From assembly GCA_021848325.1 (NCBI GenBank), contig JAJZUU010000011.1:1-64000 (forward strand): 64,000 nucleotides of DNA, written 5' to 3'. Of the stretch, positions 18,517 to 30,328 are shown piece after piece. Source of the stretch: Pseudomonadota bacterium (GTDB lineage Bacteria > Pseudomonadota > Gammaproteobacteria > Burkholderiales > JAJZUU01). How positions within the stretch are numbered: the first letter of the stretch is position 1; each line of letters begins with the position of its first letter. The notes beneath the pieces were generated by a model. It saw only the letters and a list, made by a program, of their open reading frames with translations. It was not told where the DNA came from and ran no database searches. A program made the position numbers and the translations under genes.

Positions 18517-19005
18517 TTAGCGGTATTTGGCATCCGTGGCCCGGTCCTTTGCGATCTGCTGCTCGTTCTGCTCTCCTACCGCCAGCAGCATCTGCTTGGT
18601 GTAGTGGAGATCCCCGCGCTGCTCACCGTGGTATTCCAGAATCCTCGTCTCGACGATGGAATCCACAGGGCAGGATTCCTCGCAGAAGCCGCAAAAGATG
18701 CACTTGGTCAAATCAATGTCGTAGCGGGTAGTGCGCCGGGTGCCGTCGGCCCGCTGCTCCGATTCGATGGTAATTGCCAGCGCCGGACACACCGCCTCGC
18801 ACAGTTTGCAGGCGATGCAGCGCTCCTCGCCGTTGGGATAGCGGCGCAGGGCGTGCAGCCCGCGAAAGCGGTACGACTGGGGCGTCTTCTCCTCCGGAAA
18901 CTGGATGGTGATCTTGCGCGCGAACAGGTGCCGGCCGGTAACGGCCATCCCCTTCAACAGCTCGGTCAACAGTAGGCTCGAGAAGAACTGCTTGATCCGA
19001 TTCAT
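18517..19005 (-). CDS. nuoI: NADH-quinone oxidoreductase subunit I (2x 4Fe-4S)
   Basis: [16 protein letters not shown] and [16 protein letters not shown]; start [10 protein letters not shown] at 19005. Confidence 0.96.
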   Translation of the reverse strand: MNRIKQFFSSLLLTELLKGMAVTGRHLFARKITIQFPEEKTPQSYRFRGLHALRRYPNGEERCIACKLCEAVCPALAITIESEQRADGTRRTTRYDIDLTKCIFCGFCEESCPVDSIVETRILEYHGEQRGDLHYTKQMLLAVGEQNEQQIAKDRATDAKYR

Positions 19006-19025
19006 GGCTAGATTCTCGTCCCTCG

Positions 19026-20054
19026 TCAGTGAAACAAGTAAGCGTAACGGGTTTGCATGGCCGCACCGACCACCAGCAGCCAAACCAGCGTTATGGGTAT
19101 GAACACCTTCCAGCCCAGGCGCATGATCTGGTCATAGCGGTAGCGGGGAAAGGTCGCGCGGAACCAAAGGAACAGGAACAGCACGAAGGCGATCTTGAAC
19201 ATCAGCCAGACGAAGCCTGGAATCCAGGTGAAGGGCGCGAATTCGAACAGCGGACCCCATCCCCCCAGGAACATGATGGAGGTCAGCGTCGCGACCAGGA
19301 TCATGTTGGCGTATTCCGCCAGGAAAAATACCGCAAACGCCATCCCGGAGTATTCCACATGGAAGCCGGCCACGATTTCCGATTCGCCCTCGGCCACGTC
19401 GAATGGCGAACGGTTGATCTCGGCTACGCCGGAGATCAGGTAGACGACGAACATGGGCAGCAAAGGCAGCCAATACCAGTGGAACAGGCCGCCCTGCTGA
19501 CCCCTGACGATATCCACCAGGTTGAGGCTCTGCGCCGCCATCAGCACGCCCACCAGGGCGAAGCCCATGGCGATCTCGTAGGACACGATCTGGGCGGCGG
19601 AACGCAGGCTGCCCAGAAAGGCATACTTGGAGTTGGTCGACCAACCCGCCATCACAATGCCGTATACCCCCATGGAGGTGATCGCCATGATATAGAGCAG
19701 GCCCGCATCCACATTGCCCAGCACCAGGTCCGGGCTGAACGGCACCACCGCCCAGGCGGCCAGCGCCGGGGCGATGGTCAGCACCGGCCCCAGCACGAAC
19801 AGGAACTTGTTGGCGCCGGACGGGATAATGATTTCCTTGAACAGCAGCTTCAGCCCGTCGGCAATAGGCTGGAGCAAGCCGAGGGGCCCGACCCGGTTCG
19901 GCCCGATACGCACCTGCATGTAGCCGATGATCTTGCGTTCCGCGTAGGTCAAATAGGCCACACCGACCATCAACGGCGCGACGATCGCCACAATTTTCAC
20001 CAGTCCCCACACGACAGGCCATGCGGGACCGAGCAACTCTTGAAAGAAAGCCAT
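19026..20054 (-). CDS. nuoH: NADH-quinone oxidoreductase subunit H
   Basis: [38 protein letters not shown]. Confidence 0.97.
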   Translation of the reverse strand: MAFFQELLGPAWPVVWGLVKIVAIVAPLMVGVAYLTYAERKIIGYMQVRIGPNRVGPLGLLQPIADGLKLLFKEIIIPSGANKFLFVLGPVLTIAPALAAWAVVPFSPDLVLGNVDAGLLYIMAITSMGVYGIVMAGWSTNSKYAFLGSLRSAAQIVSYEIAMGFALVGVLMAAQSLNLVDIVRGQQGGLFHWYWLPLLPMFVVYLISGVAEINRSPFDVAEGESEIVAGFHVEYSGMAFAVFFLAEYANMILVATLTSIMFLGGWGPLFEFAPFTWIPGFVWLMFKIAFVLFLFLWFRATFPRYRYDQIMRLGWKVFIPITLVWLLVVGAAMQTRYAYLFH

Positions 20055-20100
20055 GGGTTCTCTTTATCTAACTCTCAAAGACAAAACAGGGCATTGCATG

Positions 20101-20268
20101 CTAGGAGCCTGTCGGACTTAAAGGAAATCGGCTGCAAATCCGCCTGACCGGTCCATATTTCGCCGCTTTTTTGGTCAATAGAACGACTATTGATCTGCAA
20201 AATCGACAAAATCTGTCCTCGACCAGCCGAATTTTCGCTTCGATTCTTCAAGTCCGACAGGCTCCTAG
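20101..20268. mobile_element. MITE-like element bounded by ~19-bp terminal inverted repeats
   Basis: Left end CTAGGAGCCTGTCGGACTT; right end AAGTCCGACAGGCTCCTAG is its exact reverse complement. There is no coding capacity for a transposase. CTAG at both ends may be a 4-bp target duplication or part of the repeat. Confidence 0.75.
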
Positions 20269-22640
20269 GCCTGCTCCAGGACAAGCTCGCCCAGCATCTC
20301 CCCCAGCCCCGCGGTCAACGGATGCGCGGCTGCAATGCGCACGCAATCCCCCGGCAGCTTGTCGTCGCACGCCACCCTCAATACGGCGTACCCTTCCCCC
20401 TGGCGTACTTTCACCAGGGCGCCCTCCGCCAGCCCAAACCTTTGCAGCAGTGCCGAATTCATCCAGGCACCGGGCAACGCCGCATCTTGACTGCTTTGAA
20501 GGGATGGCGCCCGGCGCACGATGGCGTCCGCCTGATAGATCGGTACCTCTCCGATGCGCTGCAGCGCATCGCCTTGTGCCGCGCCGAGATCTCCCAGCGC
20601 CGCGCCCTTGATCTGGCTGTTGAGCATGGCGCGCACGGCATCCGCGTCCGGCACCAGCAACTCGGCGCGCACCGCCTCGGTGCTGTCGTAGTCGAACCCC
20701 TCGCAGCCCAGCAGGTTGCCGAGCACCCGCAACACCTTCCATGCCGGCCGCGCTTCCCCCTGCGGTTTGACGACGCCGCGAAAACTCTGCATCCGCCCGT
20801 CCGTATTGATGAAGGTGCCGGAGGTCTCGGAAAACGGCGTCACCGGCAGCAGCACGTCGGCGTAGTCCAGGACCTTGCCCCGGTAGGCATGCATGGCCAC
20901 CACAAACTCGGCCCCTTGCATGGCCCGCATGGCCTGCTGCGGATCATAGGTGTCCAGCTCGGCCTCCGCGCCGAGCAACAGATAGGCCTTGCGCGGCTCG
21001 GCCAGCATGGCCCCGGCACTCAGGCCGGTCTCGGCCGCTTCGCCCAAGGGGCCGAACATGGGCACGGCGCCGGCAACATACGCGCCGACGCTGTTCGCCG
21101 CCTCTCCCAGGACGCCGAATTTGGCCTGAGCCAGGACGGCGATTTCCTGAGCGAGGCTGTGCAGTTCGGCATACTGCGGGTGGTGCTGGGCCAGGTTGCC
21201 CAGCAGCACCGCACGCCGTTCGCCCGTGCCCAGGCTGGCGGCGATCGCCCGCGCCGCATCGGAGACGGCCACGCCTTCCAGCGGGCCCTTGAGGCCGCCG
21301 GGCAACTCTCTCTTGAGCTCCGTGGCCAGGGCCTTCAGCACCTGGGCCAGAAGATTCGCCATCGCGCGCGGCGCGACGATGGCCTTGTTCGCTGCTCGCA
21401 TCAGCAGATCGTCGTCCACCGGGTTGACGATATTCATCTGCGCCCCTCGTTTCACTGCCTGGCGCAAGCGTTGGGCGAGCAGGGGATGGTCCTTGCGCAG
21501 GGTGCTTCCGATTACCAGCACCGCGTCCAGTTCCGCCAGGGCCGGAATCGGCAGGCCCAGCCATGGCGCACCCTGCAGCAGGGCGTCCGCCCCGAAGTCC
21601 GACTGGCGCAGGCGATGGTCCACATTTCCGCTACCCATGGCCCGCATCAGCTTTTGCAGCAGGTACAGCTCCTCCAGGGTGCTATGGGGCACCGCCAGGG
21701 CGCCGATTTGTTCCGCCCCGTGCTGATCGCGGACCCGCTTCAAGCCGTTGGCCACATGCGCCAGCGCGTATTGCCATTCGCATTCCCGCCACTGCCCATC
21801 CTCCTTGATCATCGGACGGGTAAGCCGTTCCTCGGAATTCAGGCCCTCGTAGGAGAAACGATCCTTGTCGGACAACCAGCACTCGTTGATGTCCTCGTTC
21901 TCCCGCGGCACCACACGCATGACCCGGTCTTGCTTGACCTGCACGATGAGGTTGCTGCCCAGCCCGTCATGGGGGCTCACGGAGGTACGCCGGGACAACT
22001 CCCAGGTGCGAGCACTGTAGCGGAATGGCTTGCTGGTGAGGGCGCCCACCGGGCAAAGATCGATGACGTTCCCGGAAAGCTCGGAGTCCACGCTGTGTTC
22101 CATGAAGGTCATGATCTCGGAATGCTCGCCCCGCCCGATCATCCCCAGTTCCATGATGCCGGCGATTTCCTGGCCGAAGCGAACGCAGCGGGTGCATTGG
22201 ATGCAGCGCGTCATGTCGGTGGAAATCAACGGCCCCAGGTCCTTGTTGGAGACGACCCGCTTGTCCTCCTGGTAGCGGGAGCTGCCGCCCCCGTAACCCA
22301 CCGCCAGGTCCTGCAGTTGGCATTCGCCCCCCTGGTCGCAGATGGGGCAATCCAGGGGATGATTGATCAGCAGAAACTCCATCACCCCTTTCTGGGCGCG
22401 CACCGCCATCTCGGAATGGGTGAACACCTTCATCCCGTCGGTGACCGGGGTGGCGCAGGCGGGAAGCGGCTTGGCCGCCTTTTCCACCTGGACCAGGCAC
22501 ATCCGGCAATTGGCCGCTATGGACAATTTCTTGTGATAGCAGAAATGGGGAATGTAGACGCTCACCTGGTTGGCGGCATCCATGATGGTGCTGCCGTCCG
22601 GTACGCTGACCTGCTTGCCGTCAATCTCGATCTCTAACAT
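20265..22640 (-). CDS. nuoG: NADH-quinone oxidoreductase subunit G
   Basis: N-terminal 2Fe-2S and 4Fe-4S ligand motifs (CYHKKLSIAANCRMCLVQVEK; CPICDQGGECQLQD; CIQCTRCVRFGQEIAG). The TAG stop lies inside the right CTAG of the MITE-like element. Confidence 0.95.
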   Translation of the reverse strand: MLEIEIDGKQVSVPDGSTIMDAANQVSVYIPHFCYHKKLSIAANCRMCLVQVEKAAKPLPACATPVTDGMKVFTHSEMAVRAQKGVMEFLLINHPLDCPICDQGGECQLQDLAVGYGGGSSRYQEDKRVVSNKDLGPLISTDMTRCIQCTRCVRFGQEIAGIMELGMIGRGEHSEIMTFMEHSVDSELSGNVIDLCPVGALTSKPFRYSARTWELSRRTSVSPHDGLGSNLIVQVKQDRVMRVVPRENEDINECWLSDKDRFSYEGLNSEERLTRPMIKEDGQWRECEWQYALAHVANGLKRVRDQHGAEQIGALAVPHSTLEELYLLQKLMRAMGSGNVDHRLRQSDFGADALLQGAPWLGLPIPALAELDAVLVIGSTLRKDHPLLAQRLRQAVKRGAQMNIVNPVDDDLLMRAANKAIVAPRAMANLLAQVLKALATELKRELPGGLKGPLEGVAVSDAARAIAASLGTGERRAVLLGNLAQHHPQYAELHSLAQEIAVLAQAKFGVLGEAANSVGAYVAGAVPMFGPLGEAAETGLSAGAMLAEPRKAYLLLGAEAELDTYDPQQAMRAMQGAEFVVAMHAYRGKVLDYADVLLPVTPFSETSGTFINTDGRMQSFRGVVKPQGEARPAWKVLRVLGNLLGCEGFDYDSTEAVRAELLVPDADAVRAMLNSQIKGAALGDLGAAQGDALQRIGEVPIYQADAIVRRAPSLQSSQDAALPGAWMNSALLQRFGLAEGALVKVRQGEGYAVLRVACDDKLPGDCVRIAAAHPLTAGLGEMLGELVLEQA

Positions 22641-22765
22641 AGTCCGATCTCAGTGAACCCGCGACATGGGCCGGGTACCGCCCCGGTCCGGCATGCCTTT
22701 CATCGCCTTGCTCACACAAATGGTTACCTTCGCCGACCACCCGACAGGCCATCCGAATGCCGCGC

Positions 22766-24031
22766 CTACACCATGCATTTGCCGTGCTCGATGTGGTACT
22801 CGAATTCGTCCCGGAAATGCTTCAGGAAACTGATCACCGGCCCGGCGGCGGCCTCCCCCAGGGCGCAGATGGTGCGCCCGGCGATGTTTTCGCTCACATT
22901 CAGCAGCAGATCCAGGTCTTCCGTCCGGCCCTGGCCGTGCTCGATGCGGTGGACGATCCGGTACAGCCAGCCGGTGCCCTCGCGACAAGGCGTGCACTGG
23001 CCGCAGGACTCCTCGAAATAGAAGTACGACAGGCGCTCCAGGGCCTTCACCATGCACACCGTGTCGTCCATGACGATCACCGAACCGGCGCCCAGGGACG
23101 ACCCGGCCTTGGCAATGGAGTCGTAGTCCATGGTGAGGTCCATCATGATGTGCCCCGGCACCACCGGCACCGACGAGCCACCCGGAATGCATGCCTTGAG
23201 CGGGCGGCCGTCGCGCATGCCGCCTGCCATCTCCAGCAGATCCTTGAACGGCGTCCCCATGCCCACCTCATAGTTGCCGGGCTTGTTGACGTGGCCGGAC
23301 ACGGAGAAGATCTTGGTCCCGCCGTTGTTTGGCTTGCCCAGCTCCAGGAACTTCTGGCCGCCATGGCGGATGATGTAGGGGATGCTGGCGAGGGTCTCGG
23401 TGTTGTTGACGTTCGTGGGCTTGCCGTACAGGCCGTAGCTCGCGGGGAATGGCGGCTTGAAGCGGGGTTGCCCCTTTTTCCCCTCGATCGACTCCAGCAG
23501 CGCGGTTTCCTCGCCGCAGACGTACGCGCCGTAACCGTGGTGGTTATACACACGGAAACTGAAATCGGTGCCGAACAGATTGTCACCCAGGAAGCCGGCG
23601 GCCAGCGCCTCCTGCACCGCCTGCTCCATGCGCTCGTAGACTTCCCAGATCTCGCCGTGGATATAGTTGTAGCCGACCTTGACGCCCATGGCGTAAGCGG
23701 CGATGGCCATCCCTTCGATCAGTTGATGCGGGTTGTAGCGCAGAATGTCGCGATCCTTGAAGGTTCCCGGCTCGCCCTCGTCCGAATTGCACACCAGATA
23801 CTTGTCACCCTTGAATTGGCGCGGCATGAAGCTCCACTTCAGCCCCGTCGGGAATCCGGCGCCGCCGCGGCCGCGCAGAGCGGATTTCTTGACCTCGTTG
23901 ATGATCTCTTCCGACGAAACCTTTTCGGTCACGACCTTTTTCAGGGTTTCGTAGCCGCCGGCGCTGCGATAAGTGGCCAGCGTCCAGGGTTTGTCCAGAT
24001 GCCGGGTGCCGAAAATGACTTCGTTGGCCAT
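22766..24031 (-). CDS. nuoF: NADH-quinone oxidoreductase subunit F
   Basis: [34 protein letters not shown]. Confidence 0.97.
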   Translation of the reverse strand: MANEVIFGTRHLDKPWTLATYRSAGGYETLKKVVTEKVSSEEIINEVKKSALRGRGGAGFPTGLKWSFMPRQFKGDKYLVCNSDEGEPGTFKDRDILRYNPHQLIEGMAIAAYAMGVKVGYNYIHGEIWEVYERMEQAVQEALAAGFLGDNLFGTDFSFRVYNHHGYGAYVCGEETALLESIEGKKGQPRFKPPFPASYGLYGKPTNVNNTETLASIPYIIRHGGQKFLELGKPNNGGTKIFSVSGHVNKPGNYEVGMGTPFKDLLEMAGGMRDGRPLKACIPGGSSVPVVPGHIMMDLTMDYDSIAKAGSSLGAGSVIVMDDTVCMVKALERLSYFYFEESCGQCTPCREGTGWLYRIVHRIEHGQGRTEDLDLLLNVSENIAGRTICALGEAAAGPVISFLKHFRDEFEYHIEHGKCMV

Positions 24032-24033
24032 GG

Positions 24034-24507
24034 CTATTCCAGTTCCGCCAGAATCTGATCCACCTTTTCAGGTGTCAGAAAGCCGATCATCTTGTGATTG
24101 TTGATGGTGAACAGCGGGGCGTCCCCGCAAGCCCCCATGCATTCGCCCTCCTTGAGGGTAAACCGCCCGTCCGGGGTGGTTTCGCCGAAGTCGATCCCGA
24201 GTTTCTCCTTCAAATGCTCGATCACGCCTTCCGCCCCCCTGAGGGTGCAGGACAAATTGCTGCACACGGTGATCTTGTACTTGCCCACCGGCTTCAGGTC
24301 GTACATGTTGTAGAAGCTCGCCACCTCGTATACCGCAACGGGCGGCATCTCCAGATAGCGGGCGACGAAGTCCATGGTTTCGGTGGACAACCACCCCTTC
24401 TCCACCTGCGCGATACGCAACGCCGACATCACCGCGGACTGCTTGTGTTCCACGGGATACTTGGCGATTTCCTGGTCGATTTGTGCAAGCGATTCCGGCG
24501 AGAGCAT
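24034..24507 (-). CDS. nuoE: NADH-quinone oxidoreductase subunit E
   Basis: Thioredoxin-like 2Fe-2[14 protein letters not shown]...[15 protein letters not shown]. Confidence 0.96.
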   Translation of the reverse strand: MLSPESLAQIDQEIAKYPVEHKQSAVMSALRIAQVEKGWLSTETMDFVARYLEMPPVAVYEVASFYNMYDLKPVGKYKITVCSNLSCTLRGAEGVIEHLKEKLGIDFGETTPDGRFTLKEGECMGACGDAPLFTINNHKMIGFLTPEKVDQILAELE

Positions 24508-25767
24508 TTAGCGGTCTATTTCCCCAAAAACGATGTCCATTGTCCCCATGAGCGCAACCACGTCTGCCAGCATGTGCCCGCGCCCCACCTCGTTCATCGC
24601 CGACAGATGCGCAAAGCCCGGCGCCCGGATTTTCATGCGGTAGGGCTTGTTGGCACCGTCCGAAACCAGGTAGATGCCGAACTCCCCCTTGGGATGCTCG
24701 ATCGCCGCATAGGCCTCCCCGGCAGGGACATGCATGCCTTCGGTGAACAGCTTGAAGTGGTGGATCAGATCTTCCATGTCCTGCTTCATGGCGGCACGGG
24801 AGGGAGGAGCCACCTTGTGGTTGTCCGTAATCACCGGGCCCGGGTTGTTGCGCAGCCACTCGACGCACTGTTCGATGATGCGGTTGGATTGGCGGAATTC
24901 CTCCATCCTCACCAGGTAGCGGTCGTAGGAATCGCCGTTCGTGCCCACCGGGATATCGAAGTCCACCTTGTCGTAGACCTCATACGGCTGCTTCTTGCGC
25001 ACGTCCCACACCACCCCCGAGCCGCGCAGCATTGGTCCGGTAAAACCCAGGGCCAGGGCACGCTCCGGCGGCACCACCCCGATTCCCACGGTCCTCTGCT
25101 TCCAGATGCGGTTATCGGTAAGCAGGGTCTCGTAGTCGTCCACGCACTTGGGGAACCGGTTGGTGAAGTCCTCGATGAAATCCAGCAACGAACCCTGCCG
25201 GTTTTCGTTGAGCCGCCTCACCTCCGCCTCGCTGTGCTTCTTGGACTTGGAGACCTCGTATTGCGGCATGGTGTCCGGCAAATCCCGGTAGACCCCGCCC
25301 GGGCGATAGTAGGCGGCGTGCAGACGCGCCCCGGTAACCGCCTCGTAGCAGTCCATCAGGTCTTCCCGCTCGCGGAAGGCGTACAGGAACACCGTCATGG
25401 CCCCGATATCCAGGGCGTGCGCCCCCAACCACAACAGATGGTTCAGTATCCGCGTGATCTCGTCGAACATGACGCGGATATACTGGGCCCGTATCGGGAT
25501 CTCGATCTGCAGCAGCTTTTCCACCGCCATCACGTAGGCGTGCTCGTTGCACATCATGGAGACATAATCCAGGCGGTCCATGTATGGGCCAGCCTGAAGG
25601 AAGGTCTTGTGCTCCGCCAGCTTCTCGGTTCCCCGGTGCAACAGCCCGATATGGGGATCGGCCCGCTCCAGCACCTCGCCGTCCAGTTCCAGCACCATGC
25701 GCAACACCCCGTGCGCGGCGGGATGCTGCGGGCCAAAGTTCAGCGTGTAGTTTCTGATTTCCGCCAT
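24508..25767 (-). CDS. nuoD: NADH-quinone oxidoreductase subunit D
   Basis: [37 protein letters not shown]. Confidence 0.97.
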   Translation of the reverse strand: MAEIRNYTLNFGPQHPAAHGVLRMVLELDGEVLERADPHIGLLHRGTEKLAEHKTFLQAGPYMDRLDYVSMMCNEHAYVMAVEKLLQIEIPIRAQYIRVMFDEITRILNHLLWLGAHALDIGAMTVFLYAFREREDLMDCYEAVTGARLHAAYYRPGGVYRDLPDTMPQYEVSKSKKHSEAEVRRLNENRQGSLLDFIEDFTNRFPKCVDDYETLLTDNRIWKQRTVGIGVVPPERALALGFTGPMLRGSGVVWDVRKKQPYEVYDKVDFDIPVGTNGDSYDRYLVRMEEFRQSNRIIEQCVEWLRNNPGPVITDNHKVAPPSRAAMKQDMEDLIHHFKLFTEGMHVPAGEAYAAIEHPKGEFGIYLVSDGANKPYRMKIRAPGFAHLSAMNEVGRGHMLADVVALMGTMDIVFGEIDR

Positions 25768-25825
25768 GAGCCAGTCCAGCTATGCAAAGTCACCTTGTTT
25801 GTCGGGATTTCCTGCGCGGCGAGCC

Positions 25826-26419
25826 TCACCCACCGTAATTCTCCTCGCGCACGATGCGAGGTACCAGTTCGCGCTCGTCGATGCTGACCGGCTGATAGAC
25901 GACGCGCCGCTGATCCGGGTCGTAACGGACCTCCACGTTGCCGATAAGCGGGAAGTCTTTGCGGAACGGGTGGCCGACAAAGCCGTAGTCGGTCAGGATG
26001 CGGCGCAGGTCGGGGTGCCCTTCGAACACGATGCCGAACAGGTCGAAGGCCTCCCTTTCGAACCAGTTTGCCACGGGCCACACGTCGATTACCGAATCCA
26101 GCACCGGAAAACCGTCGTCGGGCGCGAACACCCGCATGCGCACCCGCTGGTTCTTGCTCACCGACAGCAGGTGATACACCACCGCAAACCGCGGACCTTC
26201 CCGCGTGCCATCGCCATACCCCAGGTAATCCAGGCCACACAGGTCGATCAACTGCTCGAAGCGGAGGTCGGGATGGTCCCTCAAGGTGCGCGCCGCCGCC
26301 AGCGCATCCTGCGCCTTGACGACTACGGTCAGCTCTCCCAGCCGCTCGGTCAGACTGACCGCCTGGTCGGCCAAGGCCTCCTTCACGCGAAGCGCTAGGT
26401 CATGCAACGGGGAGATCAT
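25826..26419 (-). CDS. nuoC: NADH-quinone oxidoreductase subunit C
   Basis: [56 protein letters not shown]; start MISPLHDL at 26419. Confidence 0.95.
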   Translation of the reverse strand: MISPLHDLALRVKEALADQAVSLTERLGELTVVVKAQDALAAARTLRDHPDLRFEQLIDLCGLDYLGYGDGTREGPRFAVVYHLLSVSKNQRVRMRVFAPDDGFPVLDSVIDVWPVANWFEREAFDLFGIVFEGHPDLRRILTDYGFVGHPFRKDFPLIGNVEVRYDPDQRRVVYQPVSIDERELVPRIVREENYGG

Positions 26420-26433
26420 AATGGTCGGCTTTC

Positions 26434-26910
26434 TTAGCGGGCTATGGTATTGGTGCGTTTGATCTTGTTTTGCAACTGAATCAGTCCATACAGCAACGCC
26501 TCGGCGGTAGGCGGGCAACCGGGGACGTAGATGTCGACGGGAACGACGCGGTCGCAACCGCGCACCACCGAGTAGGAATAGTGATAATAGCCCCCCCCGT
26601 TCGCGCACGAACCCATGGAGATCACCCAGCGCGGCTCGGCCATCTGGTCGTACACCTTGCGCAATGCCGGTGCCATCTTATTGGTGAGGGTGCCCGCCAC
26701 AATCATGAGGTCCGATTGCCTGGGGCTTGGTCGGAACACGATACCGAAACGGTCCAGGTCGTAGCGCGACGACCCGGCCTGCATCATCTCCACCGCGCAG
26801 CACGCCAGGCCGAAGGTCATCGGCCACAATGACCCGGTACGCGTGTAGTTGATGAGCTTGTCCGCGGTGGTGGTGACAAACCCCTTTTCCAGGACGCCCT
26901 CTATTCCCAT
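26434..26910 (-). CDS. nuoB: NADH-quinone oxidoreductase subunit B
   Basis: [64 protein letters not shown]. Confidence 0.97.
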   Translation of the reverse strand: MGIEGVLEKGFVTTTADKLINYTRTGSLWPMTFGLACCAVEMMQAGSSRYDLDRFGIVFRPSPRQSDLMIVAGTLTNKMAPALRKVYDQMAEPRWVISMGSCANGGGYYHYSYSVVRGCDRVVPVDIYVPGCPPTAEALLYGLIQLQNKIKRTNTIAR

Positions 26911-27281
26911 TCCAAGGCCCCCTTAATCCACTCGTAAGCGAATCCCACCACCAGGATGGCCAAAAAGACCACCATTGAAAGGAAGCCGAACAGGCCGATA
27001 TCCTTGAGCACCACCGCCCAGGGGAAGAGGAAGGCGATTTCCAGATCGAAGAGGATGAAGAGAATGGCAACCAGGTAATAGCGCACATCGAATTTCATGC
27101 GCGCATCCTCGAATGCCTCGAAGCCGCACTCGTAGGGAGAAAGCTTCTCGCTGTCCGGCCGATTGGGGGCGACCAGCCAGCCCATCAGGATCGGGCCGAA
27201 ACCCACGGCTAGCCCGACCAGAATAAACAACAAGATCGGAAAGTAGTTTTCCAGCATCCCATCCACTCCATTTTGGCTCAC
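26901..27281 (-). CDS. nuoA: NADH-quinone oxidoreductase subunit A
   Basis: [42 protein letters not shown]. Alternative start MLENYFP at 27257. Confidence 0.95.
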   Translation of the reverse strand: MSQNGVDGMLENYFPILLFILVGLAVGFGPILMGWLVAPNRPDSEKLSPYECGFEAFEDARMKFDVRYYLVAILFILFDLEIAFLFPWAVVLKDIGLFGFLSMVVFLAILVVGFAYEWIKGALEWE

Positions 27282-27401
27282 CGAGCGTCGGCATGGCGCC
27301 GGAAACCCTCGGCTTCGCTAAGGTTGATGTGCTTGCTAAGTGATGTTCTTGTTCTGCGCCCGGACATCGATCCAGGCTGTTATTTCACAACTACTCGTGC
27401 T

Positions 27402-27486
27402 TGGTGCCGATGATCAGACTCGAACTGACACGGCTTTCGCCACCGCCCCCTCAAGACGGCGTGTCTACCAATTCCACCACATCGGC
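27402..27486 (-). tRNA. tRNA-Leu (GAG)
   Basis: Minus strand reads GCCGATGTGGTGGAATTGGTAGACACGCCGTCTTGAGGGGGCGG...GTTCGAGTCTGATCATCGGCACCA. Acceptor, D and T arms, long variable arm, anticodon loop CTTGAGG and encoded CCA are all visible. Confidence 0.95.
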
Positions 27487-27616
27487 CTACCCTTCTGGCG
27501 GAAGCCGCAGCAAACCGCTTCCATGGCACCTTCTCCGATCGTCAACGGCGGGTCTACCCACGGGGCGACACGCATCGTCCGGCAACGAAGCTCCGCGAGA
27601 GACGCTACTACTTATG

Positions 27617-27979
27617 CTAGTTCGGTATCTCCTTGGCTTTTGACCCGGCCGGGCCGCCCACCCCTTCCGGAACCGCCTGCTTCACTCCACCCGCCGGCGC
27701 CGGCTGGATGAGCGCTTTCTGGGATTCCATCAGGCCCGCCGGTTTGGTCTTGTGGCCGGAAAAATAAGTCAGGCTGAGGCTGGTGAGAAAAAATATCGTC
27801 GCCGCCACCGCAGTGGCCCGGCTGAGAAAATTGGCCGAACCGGTGGCACCGAACAAACTACCGGAGGCACCGCTGCCAAATGCCGCGCCCATATCCGCTC
27901 CCTTGCCATGCTGCAACAGGACCAGACCGATAATAACCAGCGCCACGAGCACATGCAGCACCCAAACAAAGACTTCCAT
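27617..27979 (-). CDS. secG: Preprotein translocase subunit SecG
   Basis: VLHVLVALVIIGLVLLQHGKGADMGAAFGSGASGSLFGATGSANFLSRATA. Confidence 0.95.
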   Translation of the reverse strand: MEVFVWVLHVLVALVIIGLVLLQHGKGADMGAAFGSGASGSLFGATGSANFLSRATAVAATIFFLTSLSLTYFSGHKTKPAGLMESQKALIQPAPAGGVKQAVPEGVGGPAGSKAKEIPN

Positions 27980-28013
27980 CCTTTTCCCTCAATCAGCCAT
28001 AGCCACTGGGCGC

Positions 28014-28775
28014 TCACGCGCCTGTCTGCGCGGCCCGGCAAATGGCCACGAACTCTTCGGCCACCAGCGAGGCCCCGCCGATGAGACCGCCGTCGATGTC
28101 CGGCATCGCGAACAACTGCGCCGCGCTGGACGCCTTCACGCTGCCGCCGTACTGGATCACCAATTTCTGTGCAACGTCCACGGCCAAGGCCGAGATCTTG
28201 CCACGGATAAAGGCGTGCACCGCCTGGGCCTGCTCCGGCGTGGCGGTCTTTCCGGTACCGATCGCCCAGACCGGCTCATAAGCCACAACAGCGTCGTCCA
28301 ACGCCTTGACGCCGGCAAGTTCGATCACCGCATCCAACTGCCGCGCAACAACCTGCTCGGTAACGCCGGCCTCGCGCTCCTGCAAGGTTTCACCCACGCA
28401 CAGGATAGGCGTTATACCCCCCGCTTGCGCCGCCACAAACTTGGCCGCGACCGTCTTGTCATCTTCGCGGTAAAGGCTGCGCCGTTCCGAATGGCCGATG
28501 ATCACATAAGAACAGGCGAAATCGCTCAGCATGCGCGCCGACACTTCGCCGGTGTACGCACCTTTCTCGTGCTGGCTTAAGTTCTGCGCGCCCCAGGCGA
28601 TGGAGGTACCTTGCAGGGCCGACTGTACTTGGAACAGATAAGGGAAGGGAACGCACACCGCGCAGGAAACCCCCTCGAACGTGCCGATGGGGGAAATGAT
28701 CGCATCCAGCAACGCCCTGTTTTCCGGCAGACTGCCGTGCATCTTCCAGTTTCCCGCCACCAGTTTCTTGCGCAT
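28014..28775 (-). CDS. tpiA: Triose-phosphate isomerase
   Basis: [45 protein letters not shown]. Confidence 0.97.
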   Translation of the reverse strand: MRKKLVAGNWKMHGSLPENRALLDAIISPIGTFEGVSCAVCVPFPYLFQVQSALQGTSIAWGAQNLSQHEKGAYTGEVSARMLSDFACSYVIIGHSERRSLYREDDKTVAAKFVAAQAGGITPILCVGETLQEREAGVTEQVVARQLDAVIELAGVKALDDAVVAYEPVWAIGTGKTATPEQAQAVHAFIRGKISALAVDVAQKLVIQYGGSVKASSAAQLFAMPDIDGGLIGGASLVAEEFVAICRAAQTGA

Positions 28776-29167
28776 TTCCACCCTCGCTTTGAAAACCCCC
28801 TGCATAGTACCTATGATGGAACTGGCGGTCAATCCCGCCCGGAACGGCCATTTAACAATATAAAAATATACTGAAGAAAAACATATAATAATGGATACAT
28901 AATATTTTTTTATGGATCAGGGGCGCCGCTTTTCCGCATTACGCGGCAGCAGGCGGCGGCAAAGGACACCGGATTTGGAGAGAACAGGGCCACGTTCGCC
29001 CGGCCCTCGGCGGGCCGCATACCCCGGATGTAACAATTGTAATATTTTTGCAATGGTGCTTCAGTACCATGGGCGGCAGCAAGCAGGAATCTAGCATTGC
29101 GCCTGGTTGTTTCGAGGAACGACAAACCTCTATAGTCAAGGAGAACGACATAATGGGAGAACGATTA

Positions 29168-30220
29168 ATGAAGGCAAAATCTGCTCGGGGTCTGATCGCC
29201 TCGGTGGCCCTGGCCGTCGGCCTGGGTAGCGCCACTGTTGCTTTCGCCGCCGATATCACCGGCGCCGGAGCAACGTTTCCTTTCCCGGTCTACGCCAAAT
29301 GGGCGGAAGCCTATAAGGCCAAGACGGGCATCGGCATGAACTACCAGTCTATCGGTTCCGGCGGCGGCATCAAGCAAATCAAGGCCAAGACGGTGGATTT
29401 CGGCGCCTCCGACATGCCGCTCAAGGCGGCAGAGCTGGACAAGGACGGGCTCATGCAGTTCCCCACCGTGATGGGCGGCGTGGTCCCGGTCCTCAACCTG
29501 CCGGGCATCCATGGCGGCGAACTCAAGCTGGACGGCAGCGTGCTGGCGGACATCTACCTGGGCAAGATCAAGCGCTGGAACGAGGCGCCCATCGCCGCCC
29601 TGAACCAGGGCGTCAAGCTGCCCGATGAGGCCATCACTGTGGTGCATCGCTCCGACGGTTCCGGCACCACTTTCATTTTCACCAACTACCTGTCCAAGGT
29701 GAGCATGGACTGGAAGGACAAGGTCGGCAACGACGCCTCCGTCTCCTGGCCCACCGGTGTCGGCGGCAAGGGCAACGAGGGTGTGGCTTCCTACGTACAG
29801 CGCATCAAGGGCTCCATCGGCTACGTGGAATATGCCTACGCCCTGCAAAACAAGATGGCCTTCACTCTCCTGAAGAACAAGGACGGCCACTATGTGAAGC
29901 CCGCCAGCGAGACCTTCCAGGCCGCGGCAGCCGGTGCCGACTGGGAACACGCACCGGGGATGTATCAGATCCTGACCAACGAGCCCGGCAAGACGAGCTG
30001 GCCCATCACCGGCGCCACCTTCATCCTGATGCACAAGGTGCAGGCCAAGGCTGAATCCGCCAAGGAAGTACTGAAGTTCTTCGACTGGGCTTACGCCAAC
30101 GGCGATAAGATGGCCGAGTCCCTGGACTACGTTCCGATGCCCGCAAGCGTGGTGAAGTTGATCCACCAGCACTGGAAGAGCACGATCAAGGACGCCAACG
30201 GGAAGCCGGTTTGGAACTGA
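29168..30220 (+). CDS. pstS: Phosphate ABC transporter substrate-binding protein
   Basis: Signal peptide, then ADITGAGATFPFPVYAKWAEAYK; HRSDGSGTTFIFTNYLSKVS. Confidence 0.96.
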   Translation: MKAKSARGLIASVALAVGLGSATVAFAADITGAGATFPFPVYAKWAEAYKAKTGIGMNYQSIGSGGGIKQIKAKTVDFGASDMPLKAAELDKDGLMQFPTVMGGVVPVLNLPGIHGGELKLDGSVLADIYLGKIKRWNEAPIAALNQGVKLPDEAITVVHRSDGSGTTFIFTNYLSKVSMDWKDKVGNDASVSWPTGVGGKGNEGVASYVQRIKGSIGYVEYAYALQNKMAFTLLKNKDGHYVKPASETFQAAAAGADWEHAPGMYQILTNEPGKTSWPITGATFILMHKVQAKAESAKEVLKFFDWAYANGDKMAESLDYVPMPASVVKLIHQHWKSTIKDANGKPVWN

Positions 30221-30328
30221 AGCGGTGCCGGGAAATTGTTAGTGCGTCAGATATAACAATTCGACCTCATTGCTAATATAATACCAAGGGGCCCATAGTG
30301 GCCCCTTAATCTTGATAATGCTAAGACA

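Noticed and set aside
15090-18731. 1213-aa plus-strand ORF
   Set aside because: Antisense to nuoJKL; low-complexity His/Gln/Arg-rich composition and no recognisable domain.
20190-22637. 815-aa plus-strand ORF
   Set aside because: Antisense shadow of nuoG.
29025-29060. Possible Pho box upstream of pstS (TGTAACAATTGTAATATT)
   Set aside because: Only one half resembles a PhoB repeat; too weak without a PWM. A genome-trained PhoB matrix scan would decide.
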